Source of the DNA: Cellvibrio sp. PSBB023
GTDB taxonomy: Bacteria > Pseudomonadota > Gammaproteobacteria > Pseudomonadales > Cellvibrionaceae
Length of the DNA: 64,000 nucleotides
Assembly (NCBI RefSeq): GCF_002007605.1
Contig: NZ_CP019799.1
Location: 4,519,501-4,583,500, forward strand
Direction: 5' to 3'
Shown here: positions 53,570-63,295 of the stretch, piece by piece
Layout of the letters: the number at the start of each line of letters is the position of its first letter
How positions within the stretch are numbered: the stretch's first letter is position 1
The notes under the pieces: generated by a model
Seen by the model: only the letters and a program-made list of their open reading frames with translations
Database searches by the model: none
Told to the model about the DNA's origin: nothing
Made by a program: the position numbers and the translations under genes

Positions 53570-55333
53570 CTAGTGCGAGTGGCTGGGCACGGCAGCGCCG
53601 CGACAGCCTACTAAAAAATCAAAGTCACAGCCTTCGTCGGCCTGCATCACATGCTCTATATAAAGCTGCAAATAACCTCCGGTTTTGGGTGACGACTGTT
53701 GCGCGCGCAACGCGGCGAGGCGCTTGTCAATATCGCTATCGCTCACTTCCAATTCAAGCGAGCCATTGGCGGCATCCAGTGCAATCCAGTCGCCATCTTG
53801 CACGGCGGCGAGCGGGCCAAATTCTTGTGCTTCCGGCGCAACATGCAATACCACTGTGCCAAAGGCGGTGCCACTCATGCGCGCATCGGAAATGCGCACC
53901 ATGTCGGTAATGCCTTGTTTCAACAGTTTGGGTGGCAGCCCCATGTTGCCCACTTCCGGCATACCGGGATAGCCCTTGGGGCCGCAATTTTTTAGCACCA
54001 TTACGCTGTTGGCATCCACGTCCAGGTCGTCATCCATAATGCGTGTTTTGTAGTGATCAAAACTCTCAAATACTACGGCACGGCCACGATGTTTCATCAG
54101 GTGTGGCGATGCCGCGCTGGGTTTTAAAACGGCGCCGCGCGGTGCGAGGTTGCCACGCAAAATGCAAATACCGCCGTTATCGCAAAGGGGGTTGGTGAGC
54201 GGGCGAATCACATTGTCGTTGTAGCAGGGCGCGTCCCGGTTGTTTTCCCACAGGGTTTTACCATTCGCGGTTAGACAGTCTTTGTGCAGTAAATTCGCAT
54301 CGCCCAAGCGCTTTAATACGGCGGGCAGGCCACCGGCGTAATAGAAATCCTCCATCAAGAATTCGCCGGAGGGTTGCAGGTTCACCAGGGTGGGAATCTG
54401 GTGGCCGTAGCTGTGCCAATCGTCCAACGCCAAGGGAATATCCAGGCGCGCGGCAATGGCTTTTAAATGAATCACGGCATTGGTTGAGCCGCCAATCGCG
54501 GCGTTGGTGCGTATCGCGTTGATCACGCTGTCGCGGGTGATCAATTTCGACAGGCATAAATCTTCATTCACCATGGACACAATACGCATGCCCGACGCAT
54601 AAGCGAGGGTTTTGCGACGGGAATCCACGGCGGGAATAGCGGCGTTTTGTGGCAGGGATAAGCCCAGTGATTCCACCATGCAGGCCATGGTGGAGGCGGT
54701 GCCCATGGTGTTGCAGGTGCCGGTAGAGCGGGACATATCCGCCTCGGCATCCATAAATTCCTGCAGCGATATTTTGCCGGCTTTGTAGTCCTCGCTCATT
54801 CGCCAGACCAAGGTGCCTGAGCCCACATCCTTGCCTTTGTGTTTGCCGTTGAGCATGGGCCCGCCGGTCACAACAATGGTGGGTAAATCGCAACTCGCTG
54901 CCCCCATCACCAGTGCGGGGGTGGTCTTGTCGCAACCCACTAACAGCACGACACCGTCAATCGGGTTGCCGCGAATAGATTCTTCCACATCCATCGCCGC
55001 TAAATTGCGCGTGAGCATGGCGCTGGGGCGCAGGTTGGATTCGCCGTTGGAAAACACCGGAAATTCCACTGGTACTCCGCCCGCCTCCAAAATGCCGCGT
55101 CGCACTGACTCTGCCAGTTCGCGAAAACTGCTATTGCAAGGTGTGAGTTCAGACCAGGTATTGCAGATGCCAATAATGGGTTTGCCGTGAAAGTGATGCT
55201 CGGGAATGCCCTGATTCTTCATCCAACTGCGGTACATAAATCCGTTTTTGTCCTGAGCGCCAAACCATTGGGCGCTGCGCAGTGGTTTCTGCGCGGGGGA
55301 GCCGGATTTGTTGCTTTTATTATCCTGATTCAT
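53570..55333 (-). CDS. IlvD/Edd-family sugar-acid dehydratase (arabonate/xylonate type)
   Basis: A dehydratase of about 587 residues from the ATG at 55333. It has the sugar-acid dehydratase pattern: RSAQWFGAQDKNGFMYRSW (two parts), ICNTWSELTPCN with the first cluster Cys, DGVVLLVGCDKTTPA (Cys and catalytic-area Asp/Lys), TGTCNTMGTASTMA, and MSGTAFG with the catalytic Ser region. These match the [2Fe-2S] L-arabinonate/D-xylonate dehydratases more than IlvD. It leads the leftward operon from the divergent promoter region. It would yield 2-keto-3-deoxy-pentonate. Confidence 0.87.
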   Translation of the reverse strand: MNQDNKSNKSGSPAQKPLRSAQWFGAQDKNGFMYRSWMKNQGIPEHHFHGKPIIGICNTWSELTPCNSSFRELAESVRRGILEAGGVPVEFPVFSNGESNLRPSAMLTRNLAAMDVEESIRGNPIDGVVLLVGCDKTTPALVMGAASCDLPTIVVTGGPMLNGKHKGKDVGSGTLVWRMSEDYKAGKISLQEFMDAEADMSRSTGTCNTMGTASTMACMVESLGLSLPQNAAIPAVDSRRKTLAYASGMRIVSMVNEDLCLSKLITRDSVINAIRTNAAIGGSTNAVIHLKAIAARLDIPLALDDWHSYGHQIPTLVNLQPSGEFLMEDFYYAGGLPAVLKRLGDANLLHKDCLTANGKTLWENNRDAPCYNDNVIRPLTNPLCDNGGICILRGNLAPRGAVLKPSAASPHLMKHRGRAVVFESFDHYKTRIMDDDLDVDANSVMVLKNCGPKGYPGMPEVGNMGLPPKLLKQGITDMVRISDARMSGTAFGTVVLHVAPEAQEFGPLAAVQDGDWIALDAANGSLELEVSDSDIDKRLAALRAQQSSPKTGGYLQLYIEHVMQADEGCDFDFLVGCRGAAVPSHSH

Positions 55334-55417
55334 AGAGACAGCATCTTCTATCGGTTGCACTCACGGGTGCTGAGTCACCCCTGATGCAGGTCGCGGCAGG
55401 GCTAACCAATTATTATT

Positions 55418-55430
55418 AAAGTAATACAAT
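55418..55430. promoter_or_regulatory. Weak operator-like site, left operon
   Basis: On the - strand it reads ATTGTATTACTTT: one conserved ATTGT half-site and a poor second half compared with 56754-56766. It is 85 bases before the dehydratase start. Confidence 0.35.
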
Positions 55431-55613
55431 ATAAAATTTAAGGCTATTACAGCAATCCAAATCCCCTTGGTTTACGAACAATTACCCGAATTGCTGGTGT
55501 AAAGCGCTGTGTTGCATGTGGTTTGCTGGCCATTAATCGGGGAAATTGCACGGGCCTCTTGTTGTTGGTTGGCGATGATAAACAAAAACTTTCAGATCTA
55601 TACTTGATTTAAT

Positions 55614-55626
55614 TGTAATATAATAT
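55614..55626. promoter_or_regulatory. Operator-like palindrome before GH43
   Basis: ATTGTAATATAAT differs from a perfect ATTGT-N3-ACAAT palindrome at one position. It lies 90 bases before the GH43 start. Confidence 0.45.
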
Positions 55627-55715
55627 CAATATAAATCAACCCCGCCTGATCGGGCCATGATAATCAGTCGCCCCTTGCTGGGTGCGCACAATAAACAGAA
55701 AAAGAGGAGTCTCCC

Positions 55716-56690
55716 ATGCGTTCATTCATCAAGCCGTTGGTCGCCGCTGTGGCATCCTGTTGTGCGGCATTGACCTATGCCGCCAACCCTATTTTCAGCG
55801 ATGTGTTTACTGCTGACCCTGCAGCGCTGGTGCATGACGGCAAGGTGTACCTCTATACCGGACACGACCAGGCCAAAGACAACACCAAATTCTTTGAGAT
55901 GCACGATTGGCTGGTTTTTTCATCGGATGACATGGTGAATTGGGAGGCTCATGGCCCGCGCCTGCAGGTGAAAGATTTCAAATGGGCCAAAGGCGATGCC
56001 TGGGCGAGCCAGGTGATTGAGCGCGACGGCAAGTTTTATTGGTACATCACCGCGCGCCACAATGACACCAAACCCGGCTTTGCGATTGGTGTTGCCGTGG
56101 GCGACAGTCCGCTCGGCCCTTTTAAGGATGCCTTGGGCAAGGCGCTGATCACCAATGACATGACGACCGCTACCAGCAATGACTGGGACGATATAGATCC
56201 ATCGGTGTGGATTGATGACGATGGCCAAGCCTATTTGTTTTGGGGTAATACCAAGGCCTACTACGCCAAACTCAAGAAAAATATGACTGAGCTGGATGGC
56301 CCGATTACGGAGATCAAAGGCCTGCCGGAGTTTACTGAGGCGATTTGGATTCACAAGCATAAGGACAACTTCTATTTGTCCTACGCCATGGGCTTCCCTG
56401 AGAAGATCGGCTACGCCATGAGCAAAAACATCAATGGGCCTTGGGAATATAAAGGCATATTGAATGAAGTGGCGGGCAATACCCCCACCAATCACCAAGC
56501 CATCATCACCTTTAATGACAAGCATTACTTCATTTATCACACCGGCGCCGGGCGTCCGGACGGCGGCCAATACCGTCGTTCGGTCAGCATCGATGAATTG
56601 TTTTACAACCCGGATGGCACCATTAAACGCATCATCATGACCAGCGAAGGTGTCACGGCGAACAGCGCAGTTAACAAGGCGAAAAAATAA
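55716..56690 (+). CDS. Secreted GH43 family glycosidase (arabinofuranosidase/xylosidase type)
   Basis: A 324-residue protein with a signal peptide (cleaved near LTYAANP) and a single five-bladed GH43 catalytic domain. The expected triad is Asp34 in FTADPAALVHDGK (base), Asp161 in DDIDPSVWIDDDG (pKa modulator) and Glu208 in LPEFTEAIWIHKH (acid). It has no CBM. It should release arabinofuranose or xylose from plant oligosaccharides in the periplasm or outside. The same strand as araBDA, 135 bases upstream, with an operator-like site between. Precise bond specificity cannot be read from sequence alone. Confidence 0.9.
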   Translation: MRSFIKPLVAAVASCCAALTYAANPIFSDVFTADPAALVHDGKVYLYTGHDQAKDNTKFFEMHDWLVFSSDDMVNWEAHGPRLQVKDFKWAKGDAWASQVIERDGKFYWYITARHNDTKPGFAIGVAVGDSPLGPFKDALGKALITNDMTTATSNDWDDIDPSVWIDDDGQAYLFWGNTKAYYAKLKKNMTELDGPITEIKGLPEFTEAIWIHKHKDNFYLSYAMGFPEKIGYAMSKNINGPWEYKGILNEVAGNTPTNHQAIITFNDKHYFIYHTGAGRPDGGQYRRSVSIDELFYNPDGTIKRIIMTSEGVTANSAVNKAKK

Positions 56691-56750
56691 GGTTTTCCAG
56701 CCCCCGCCGAGCCCCTGAAAGCGATTGACAGGGGCTTGGCTTGCTGGAAG

Positions 56751-56769
56751 AATATTGTCATACAATATT
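56751..56769. promoter_or_regulatory. Perfect 19-bp palindrome before araB, probable sugar-regulator operator
   Basis: AATATTGT and ACAATATT arms with the 3-base centre CAT, 56 bases upstream of the araB ATG. The arms resemble GntR/AraR-type sites. A related site lies before the GH43 gene. Confidence 0.6.
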
Positions 56770-56825
56770 AATATCCTCTGTTGAGGCAATAGCCCATTAA
56801 AAACAGTACAAAAATAGGTGAAGTT

Positions 56826-58505
56826 ATGACGTCCTACGCCTTGGGGCTGGATTATGGTTCTGACTCGGTCAGGGCTTTGTTGGTTGATGTGCATTCGGGT
56901 AAGGAAGTGGCTACCAATGTGGTCTATTACCCGCGTTGGAAAAAAGGCTTGTTTTGTGTGCCCGCCAAAGACCAGTTTCGCCAGCACCCGCTCGATTATC
57001 TGGAAAGTCTGGAACAGGTGATCCAGGGGTTGTGGGAGAAGGCCCCTGCTGGTGCCGCCGCACAGGTTATCGGCATAGGTTTTGACACAACCGGGTCAAC
57101 CCCCATCGCAGTTGATCGCGACGGCGTTGCACTTGCATTGAAGCCGGAGTTTGCCGAAAACCCCAATGCCATGTTTGTGCTCTGGAAAGATCACACCGCC
57201 GTCAAAGAGGCGCAGGAAATTACTGCTGCTGCCGGTAAGGCAACAGAAAACTATTTGAAGTACGAAGGTGGTATTTATTCGTCTGAATGGTTCTGGGCTA
57301 AAACCCTGCACGTACTGCGTGAAGATACTGCCGTCGCCAAGGCCGCCTACCTCTGGGTAGAACATTGCGATTGGATGTCTGCCGTACTCACCGGCACTAC
57401 CCACCCATCCAAATTACGCATGGGTCGCTGTGCGACTGGCCATAAATTAATGTGGCATGAAAGCTGGGGCGGTTATCCACCCAACGATTTTTTTGTCGGC
57501 ATAGATCCTTTATTAGACGGCCTGCGCGACAAGCTGCCCGCCGAAACCTTTACCTCTGACCAAACCTGCGGCCACCTGATTGGCGAGTGGGCAGAGCGCC
57601 TCGGTTTGCCCTTGGGCGCACCGGTAAGTTTCAGCGCTTTCGATTGTCACATGGGCGCCGTAGCGGCCAATGTAAAACCGGGCGTACTCACCAAAATTAT
57701 GGGCACCTCCACCTGCGATATTACCGTCGCTACCTATGACGACATTGGCGATAAATGTATCGCCGGTATTTGCGGTCAGGTAGACGGTTCGGTAACGCCA
57801 GGGTTTGTCGGTTTGGAAGCAGGGCAGTCGGCCTTCGGTGATTTGTATGCCTGGTTCCGCAGTCTGGTGAACTGGCCTGTACAACATTTGTTGGCAGATT
57901 CATCGTTGTTGGATAACGCGACCAAACAAAAACTCGCACAAGAAATTGAAGACAATACCTTGGTTGCGCTGAGCAAAGCTGCCAGCCAATTAGCCATCGG
58001 TGAATCCGGCATTACCGCTCTCGATTGGGTGAATGGTCGCCGCACGCCCGATGCTGATCAAACCGTGGCTATGGCTATCGCCGGTTTGAAAATGGGCAGC
58101 AGTGCGCCCCATGTTTTCCGCGCCTTGGTTGAAGCAACTGCTTACGGCGCGCGCGCGATTATCGAACGCTTTAAACAACAAGGCGTAGCGATTACGTCCG
58201 TGGTTGCTATTGGTGGCATCTCCAAAAAATCAGACTTTGTAATGCAAACCTGCGCCGATGTATGGAACTGCCCGATTGATGTATTGGAGAGCGAGCAGAG
58301 CTGTGCCTTGGGCGCCGCTATTTTTGCGGCTGTTGTCGGTGGTGCTTATCCCAATGTAGAAGCGGCGCAAAAAGTTATGGCGTCCACCCTGTGCAAAACC
58401 TATCAGCCTAATGCGCAAGCGGCAGCCGCTTATGAGGCGTTGTATCAACAATATTTGACGCTGGCAAACTTTGAAAATACCCGTGCGGCAGGAGCTAAGG
58501 CGTAA
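56826..58505 (+). CDS. araB: L-ribulokinase
   Basis: A FGGY-family kinase of 559 residues that phosphorylates L-ribulose. The N-terminal phosphate-binding segment is ALGLDYGSDSVRALLVDV. ATP-site segments GVLTKIMGTSTCDI and VVAIGGISKKSDFVMQ and the C-terminal SCALGAAIFAAVVGG follow. Length and features match AraB. Its TAA overlaps the araD ATG by one base. It is preceded by the palindrome at 56751-56769. Confidence 0.95.
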   Translation: MTSYALGLDYGSDSVRALLVDVHSGKEVATNVVYYPRWKKGLFCVPAKDQFRQHPLDYLESLEQVIQGLWEKAPAGAAAQVIGIGFDTTGSTPIAVDRDGVALALKPEFAENPNAMFVLWKDHTAVKEAQEITAAAGKATENYLKYEGGIYSSEWFWAKTLHVLREDTAVAKAAYLWVEHCDWMSAVLTGTTHPSKLRMGRCATGHKLMWHESWGGYPPNDFFVGIDPLLDGLRDKLPAETFTSDQTCGHLIGEWAERLGLPLGAPVSFSAFDCHMGAVAANVKPGVLTKIMGTSTCDITVATYDDIGDKCIAGICGQVDGSVTPGFVGLEAGQSAFGDLYAWFRSLVNWPVQHLLADSSLLDNATKQKLAQEIEDNTLVALSKAASQLAIGESGITALDWVNGRRTPDADQTVAMAIAGLKMGSSAPHVFRALVEATAYGARAIIERFKQQGVAITSVVAIGGISKKSDFVMQTCADVWNCPIDVLESEQSCALGAAIFAAVVGGAYPNVEAAQKVMASTLCKTYQPNAQAAAAYEALYQQYLTLANFENTRAAGAKA

Positions 58506-59197
58506 TGAGCTATACCGAATTAAAACGCGAAGTATTTGAAGCCAACATGGAATTAAACCGCCGCAACCTGGTGGTGTATACCTGGGGCAACGTATCGCAA
58601 ATTGATCGCGCCAAAGGTGTGATTGCGATTAAACCCAGCGGCGTGGCTTATGAAGTCATGACTGTGGATGACATAGTGGTTGTGGATTTGGAAAACAAGA
58701 TTGTGGAGGGCAAGATGCGCCCTTCTTCTGATACCAAAACCCACACCCATTTGTATCGCCATTTTGAAACCATTGGTGGAGTGACTCACACTCACTCGAC
58801 TTACGCGACCGCGTGGGCACAAACCCAGCAGGCAATTCCCTGCTACGGTACCACCCATGCCGATTACGCCTACGGTGAAATTCCCTGCACGGCAGTGATG
58901 ACAGATGAGCAAATCGAACGCGATTATGAAGAGGAAACCGGCGTACAAATTACCGATTGTTTTAAAGGCCGTAGTCCGATTGAAGTGCCAATGGTTATTG
59001 TGGCTGGTCATGCGCCTTTTACCTGGGGTAAAAACGGCGCCGACGCGGTATACCATGCGGTTATCCTGGAAGAAATTGCGCGCATGGCCTATTTGACCAA
59101 AACCTTGCAGCAAAACACACCGCCGCTAAAACAGGGCATTGTGGATAAACATTATTTACGCAAACACGGAAAAAATGCCTATTACGGGCAGAAATAA
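58505..59197 (+). CDS. araD: L-ribulose-5-phosphate 4-epimerase
   Basis: A zinc class II aldolase-like epimerase, 230 residues (E. coli AraD 231). Zinc ligands lie in GVTHTHSTYATAWAQ and in the late AGHAPFTWG segment. The phosphate-binding TWGNVSQID and KPSGVAY motifs are present. It converts L-ribulose-5-phosphate to D-xylulose-5-phosphate. Coupled to araB by an overlapping start; araA follows after 74 bases. Confidence 0.95.
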   Translation: MSYTELKREVFEANMELNRRNLVVYTWGNVSQIDRAKGVIAIKPSGVAYEVMTVDDIVVVDLENKIVEGKMRPSSDTKTHTHLYRHFETIGGVTHTHSTYATAWAQTQQAIPCYGTTHADYAYGEIPCTAVMTDEQIERDYEEETGVQITDCFKGRSPIEVPMVIVAGHAPFTWGKNGADAVYHAVILEEIARMAYLTKTLQQNTPPLKQGIVDKHYLRKHGKNAYYGQK

Positions 59198-59271
59198 AAA
59201 TTTATGACGTCCTGTAGGTTGGGCAGCCTTGCCCGGCAAAAAAATTGAACATATTTCCAGAGGAAAACAGC

Positions 59272-60774
59272 ATGAAAATTTACGGCGACAAAGAAGTCTG
59301 GTTGGTAACTGGCTCGCAAGATTTGTACGGCCCCGGCGTATTAAAACAAGTCGCCGAGAACAGCAAAGCCATCGCAGCGGGTTTGACTGAATCCAACAAT
59401 ATTTCCATCAAAATTGTTGCGCAAGACACGGTTAAATCGCCCAAGGAAATTTTGGCGGTATGCCAAGCAGCCAACAGCAACCCCAACTGCGTCGGGTTGA
59501 TTTTGTGGATGCACACCTTCAGCCCCGCCAAAATGTGGATCGCCGGTTTGAGTGCATTGAGCAAGCCTTATATGCATTTGCACACCCAGTTCAATGCGGA
59601 GCTGCCGTTTGCTGAAATCAACATGCACTTTATGAACCTGAACCAATCTGCCCACGGCGACCGTGAGTTTGGCCATGTGAGCACCCGTTTGCGTCAAGAA
59701 CGCAAAGTGGTTGTGGGTCACTGGGCAACTGAATCTGTGCAAAAGCAAATCGACAGCTGGTGCCGCGTAGCAATGGGTTGGTATGCCAGCCAGAATTTGA
59801 AAGTGGCGCGCTTTGGCGACAACATGCGTCAAGTCGCTGTTACTGATGGCGATAAAGTTGCTGCGCAAATTAAATTTGGTTACGAAGTTCACGCCTATGG
59901 TTTAGGCGACCTGCAAAAAGTGGTAGATGCTGTGACCGACGAGCAAGTTGCGGCACAAATTGAAATCTACAAAAAAGATTACGATGTAAACCCCGCGATT
60001 TTTGATGATGCACATCAATACCAAATGCTGAAAAATGAAGCGCGTTTGGAGCTGGGCATGCTGAAGTTTTTGACCGACGGTGAATTCGGTGCATTTACTA
60101 ACTGCTTCGAAAACCTGACCGGTTTAACTAACCTGCCAGGCTTGGCTACCCAGCGTTTAATGGCAGCCGGTTTTGGTTACGGCGGTGAAGGCGATTGGAA
60201 AACCGCAGCCATGGTGCACATCTGTAAAGTCATGTCCAAAGGCCGTGAAGGTGGCTCATCCTTTATGGAAGATTACACCTATCACTTTGGCGCTGTGGAT
60301 CAAGTATTGGGCGCGCACATGTTGGAGGTGTGTCCATCCATCGCTGCTGCAAAACCAAAACTGGAAGTGCATTTGCACACCATTGGCTGCCGCAATGATA
60401 TCGCGCGTTTGATATTCACCGGCAAAGCAGGCCCTGCACTGTGTATTTCTTTGATTGATATAGGCACACGTTTCCGTGTAATTATCAACGAAGTGGACAC
60501 CGTAAACCCACCACAAGAACTGCCGAAATTGCCAGTAGCTAAAGCCCTGTGGGAACCTCGCCCCAACCTGGAAATTTCAGCCGCCGCTTGGATTCAAGCC
60601 GGTGGTGCACACCACAGTGCTTACACTCAGGGTGTAACGGCTGATGAAATTGTGGATTACGCTGAAATGGCGGGCATCGAAGCTCTGGTGATTGGTGCCG
60701 ATACCACCGTGCGTGCATTCAAAACTGAATTGCGCCACAACGCGGCTTACTATCATTTAAAAGATGGTGTGTAA
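59272..60774 (+). CDS. araA: L-arabinose isomerase
   Basis: Converts L-arabinose to L-ribulose. From the ATG at 59272 the protein has 500 residues, equal to E. coli AraA; AGAGGA lies 9 bases before it, so the GTG-type start at 59245 was not used. Motifs are [34 protein letters not shown] and the Mn ligands around [11 protein letters not shown] and LHTIGCRND. The gene order is araB-araD-araA, unlike E. coli araBAD. Confidence 0.95.
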   Translation: MKIYGDKEVWLVTGSQDLYGPGVLKQVAENSKAIAAGLTESNNISIKIVAQDTVKSPKEILAVCQAANSNPNCVGLILWMHTFSPAKMWIAGLSALSKPYMHLHTQFNAELPFAEINMHFMNLNQSAHGDREFGHVSTRLRQERKVVVGHWATESVQKQIDSWCRVAMGWYASQNLKVARFGDNMRQVAVTDGDKVAAQIKFGYEVHAYGLGDLQKVVDAVTDEQVAAQIEIYKKDYDVNPAIFDDAHQYQMLKNEARLELGMLKFLTDGEFGAFTNCFENLTGLTNLPGLATQRLMAAGFGYGGEGDWKTAAMVHICKVMSKGREGGSSFMEDYTYHFGAVDQVLGAHMLEVCPSIAAAKPKLEVHLHTIGCRNDIARLIFTGKAGPALCISLIDIGTRFRVIINEVDTVNPPQELPKLPVAKALWEPRPNLEISAAAWIQAGGAHHSAYTQGVTADEIVDYAEMAGIEALVIGADTTVRAFKTELRHNAAYYHLKDGV

Positions 60775-60832
60775 GATTTTTAATAAAATAATACGTGGAT
60801 CTTAAGGGTCGATAATTTAGCGAGGACATTCA

Positions 60833-62422
60833 GTGCGATACATAAAAAATTTACTCACAGTTTTCTTTGGGATCGCGCTGTTGTCTTCCTGTTCGGCCAG
60901 TAAACCATCCATAACGGCGAATGCAAATAATGCGTGCAGTAATTTGCTTGCATTTAGTTCGTCTGAAAATGCCGTAGTCATAAAAAGTGCAAGTCTGGTA
61001 CCGGCAGGGCCTGTGCCTGCCGTTCCTTATCAACCGCCTTATGCCGGAACATTAGCGAGTTATTGCCGCGTTGATGGTGTGATTGATGAGCGCATTGGTG
61101 AAGGCGGTAAACCTTATGCGATAGGTTTTGCAATTGCTTTGCCGGAAAAATGGAATGGCCGTTTTATGATGCAAGGCGGTGGCGGCTTGAATGGTTCTGT
61201 CGCAACACCCTTAGGCAGTAATGCCGCTGGTGACATGACGGCATTGCAGCGTGGTTTTGCTGTGGTGACTACTGATACCGGTCATCAGGGCACTCATGGT
61301 TTCGATTCCAGTTTCTTCAGTGACCAGGAAGCAACCTTGAACTTTTTGTATCAGGCTATTGGCAAGGTGGCTATCACATCCAAACACATTGTGGCGCAGT
61401 ATTACGGCAAGGCCATTGAGCACTCTTATTATATGGGATGCTCAACCGGCGGCCGTGAAGCCATGATTATGTCGCAGCGTTATCCTCGCTTGTTTGACGG
61501 TATTGTGGCTGGTGCACCGGCCATGCGCACCAGCTTTTCCAACCTGGCTGACAAGTGGGTGATGACCTCGCTTGCCACGGTGGCGCCCAAAGATGAACAG
61601 GGTCATCCACTGGTTGCGCAAGCCTTAACAGAGCAAGATAAAACCATTGTGATGAACGGTTTGTTAAAACAATGCGATGCAATGGATGGTGTTGCGGACA
61701 ACATGATCTCAAATGTCGTGGGCTGTAAATTCGACCCTATGTCACTTGCTTGTAGTGCAACAAAAAAACAGGCATGTATCAGTCCCGAAAAAGCCAAAGC
61801 CATTAAAGTGGGATTTGCCGGCCCCAAAAATTCACTCGGCGTGCAGGTGTATCCCGGTTTCTGGTTTGATACAGGTATCACCGAAACACAGGGTATTCCC
61901 GGTTTATTAAATCCCGGTTTTCATCCTATCGTGGGGAAAATTACCAGTACGGAAATGAACGTTGATCAAGAGGCGATGGCAGCGTCTACGCCATCGGCAT
62001 TTGTCGGCGATTCTGCCTACTGGACATTGCTCAATACCTTTTCCAACAACGGCGGCAAATTAATTTTTTATCATGGCGTCAGTGACCCCTGGTTTTCTGC
62101 ACAGGAAACCGCACGTTATTACGATCAGTTAGTAAAAGATAATGGCGGAGCAGAAAAAGTTTACCAGTGGAGCCGTTTGTTTTTAGTTCCCGGCATGGGC
62201 CATTGCGGTGGCGGTGCGGCGGCTTTGGATCATCTCGATATGATCGCTCCTATTGTTAATTGGGTTGAACAAAACCAGGCACCAGAGCAAATACAGGTAA
62301 CTGGTCAGGCATTCCCCAATCGCAGCCGCCCACTATGCCCTTATCCAAGCTATGCCCATTACAGCGGTGCAGGTGATTCGGAAAAAGCAGAAAATTTCAC
62401 CTGTAAATATCCAGGGGCATGA
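60833..62422 (+). CDS. Tannase/feruloyl esterase family protein
   Basis: A 529-residue exported esterase; the N-terminus (FFGIALLSSCSASKP) looks like a lipoprotein signal with LLSSC. The tannase-family CS-D-HC pattern is present: MGCSTGGREAM (Ser204, next to Cys203), an Asp in GVSDPWFSA, and GMGHCGGG with His next to a Cys. These cysteines normally form a disulfide beside the active site. GTG start. Known substrates are feruloyl esters and gallates; as it follows araA, feruloylated arabinose-containing glycans are likely. 58 bases after araA. Confidence 0.86.
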   Translation: MRYIKNLLTVFFGIALLSSCSASKPSITANANNACSNLLAFSSSENAVVIKSASLVPAGPVPAVPYQPPYAGTLASYCRVDGVIDERIGEGGKPYAIGFAIALPEKWNGRFMMQGGGGLNGSVATPLGSNAAGDMTALQRGFAVVTTDTGHQGTHGFDSSFFSDQEATLNFLYQAIGKVAITSKHIVAQYYGKAIEHSYYMGCSTGGREAMIMSQRYPRLFDGIVAGAPAMRTSFSNLADKWVMTSLATVAPKDEQGHPLVAQALTEQDKTIVMNGLLKQCDAMDGVADNMISNVVGCKFDPMSLACSATKKQACISPEKAKAIKVGFAGPKNSLGVQVYPGFWFDTGITETQGIPGLLNPGFHPIVGKITSTEMNVDQEAMAASTPSAFVGDSAYWTLLNTFSNNGGKLIFYHGVSDPWFSAQETARYYDQLVKDNGGAEKVYQWSRLFLVPGMGHCGGGAAALDHLDMIAPIVNWVEQNQAPEQIQVTGQAFPNRSRPLCPYPSYAHYSGAGDSEKAENFTCKYPGA

Positions 62423-62497
62423 TTGTTTCGACCTAATGGTTGGTTTGTGCTCTAATTTCGCTTTAACCGCTAATTCTGGCGATAAACAAGAGAGCAA

Positions 62498-63100
62498 ATG
62501 ATGTACGACCAATATGCAGCCTTGATTTTTGATATGGATGGCACCCTGGTAGACAGTGGCCAACTCCATGAATATGCCTGGACGGCCACGCTGAATAAGT
62601 ATGGTATCCCCATTGATCGCCTATTAATGCGTTCATTGGCTGGTGTACCTACCAAAGGCACGATTGAAATCCTGCTGGAAAAATTTGGCATTACTGCCAC
62701 CGCCAGTTTGGATGAAATGAATGATTTTAAAGAGCAGGCCGTGCATGACTCCATGCACTTGTATGTAAAACCTACAGCATTGATTGATGTTGCCCAGCGC
62801 TACCATGGCAAAAAACCAATGGCCATTGGCACTGGTGCTTATACCGAGGAAGCCAACAAGATTTTGGCGCTCTGCGGGCTGGATAAATATATCGATGTTG
62901 TGGTTGGTGCTGATCAGGTACAAAACCCCAAGCCGGCACCCGATACCTTTTTGCGCTGCGCCGAATTATTAGGTATTGATCCCGCCCAGTGCGTGGTATT
63001 TGAAGATTCAAAACTGGGCCTGCAAGCAGCAGCCAGTGCAGGCATGGCGGGTATCGATGTATTGTTGGTACACGCGATAGAGAACGATTACTTTTTGTAA
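62498..63100 (+). CDS. HAD-superfamily phosphatase, beta-phosphoglucomutase/YqaB type
   Basis: A 200-residue HAD subfamily IA protein. Motif I is FDMDGTLVDSG (Asp12, Asp14), motif II is GTGAYT, motif III a Lys in QNPKPAPDTFL and motif IV VFEDSKLGLQAA. E. coli YqaB (fructose-1-phosphatase) and beta-phosphoglucomutase have this layout; a sugar-phosphate substrate is likely. It lies 75 bases after the esterase gene and ends at a terminator. Confidence 0.87.
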   Translation: MMYDQYAALIFDMDGTLVDSGQLHEYAWTATLNKYGIPIDRLLMRSLAGVPTKGTIEILLEKFGITATASLDEMNDFKEQAVHDSMHLYVKPTALIDVAQRYHGKKPMAIGTGAYTEEANKILALCGLDKYIDVVVGADQVQNPKPAPDTFLRCAELLGIDPAQCVVFEDSKLGLQAAASAGMAGIDVLLVHAIENDYFL

Positions 63101-63165
63101 TCGCACAGCGCCAGGCGAGAATGGCTCGATAGCCACCAGTGCAGAACACTGAGTGGAGTTTAAGG

Positions 63166-63203
63166 AAGCGGCAATAACTCTTGAGTCTATTGCCGCTTTT
63201 TTT
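63166..63203 (+). terminator. Rho-independent terminator after the HAD gene
   Basis: Perfect 11-bp stem AAGCGGCAATA (63166-63176) and TATTGCCGCTT (63188-63198), loop ACTCTTGAGTC, then TTTTT. Confidence 0.92.
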
Positions 63204-63295
63204 AACGCCATTGTTTTTGTTAGTTGTTTGTATGAATGGTTTTATTCGTTACGCCACAATGGCATGAAGTACAAAAAATACGAGGCACAATAATA

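Larger units (their letters stand above)
55334..55715. promoter_or_regulatory. Divergent promoter region of the arabinose locus
   Basis: 382 bases between the leftward dehydratase operon and the rightward GH43 gene. It is AT-rich, with operator-like half palindromes at 55418-55430 and 55614-55626. The ribosome binding site AAAGAGGAG for the GH43 gene is at about 55700. No further gene is present. Confidence 0.7.

Noticed and set aside
55920..56987. 355-codon open frame on the - strand over the GH43 and araB start
   Set aside because: It lies opposite GH43 codons with a full catalytic triad and a signal peptide, and has no recognisable domain; it is a shadow of codon bias.
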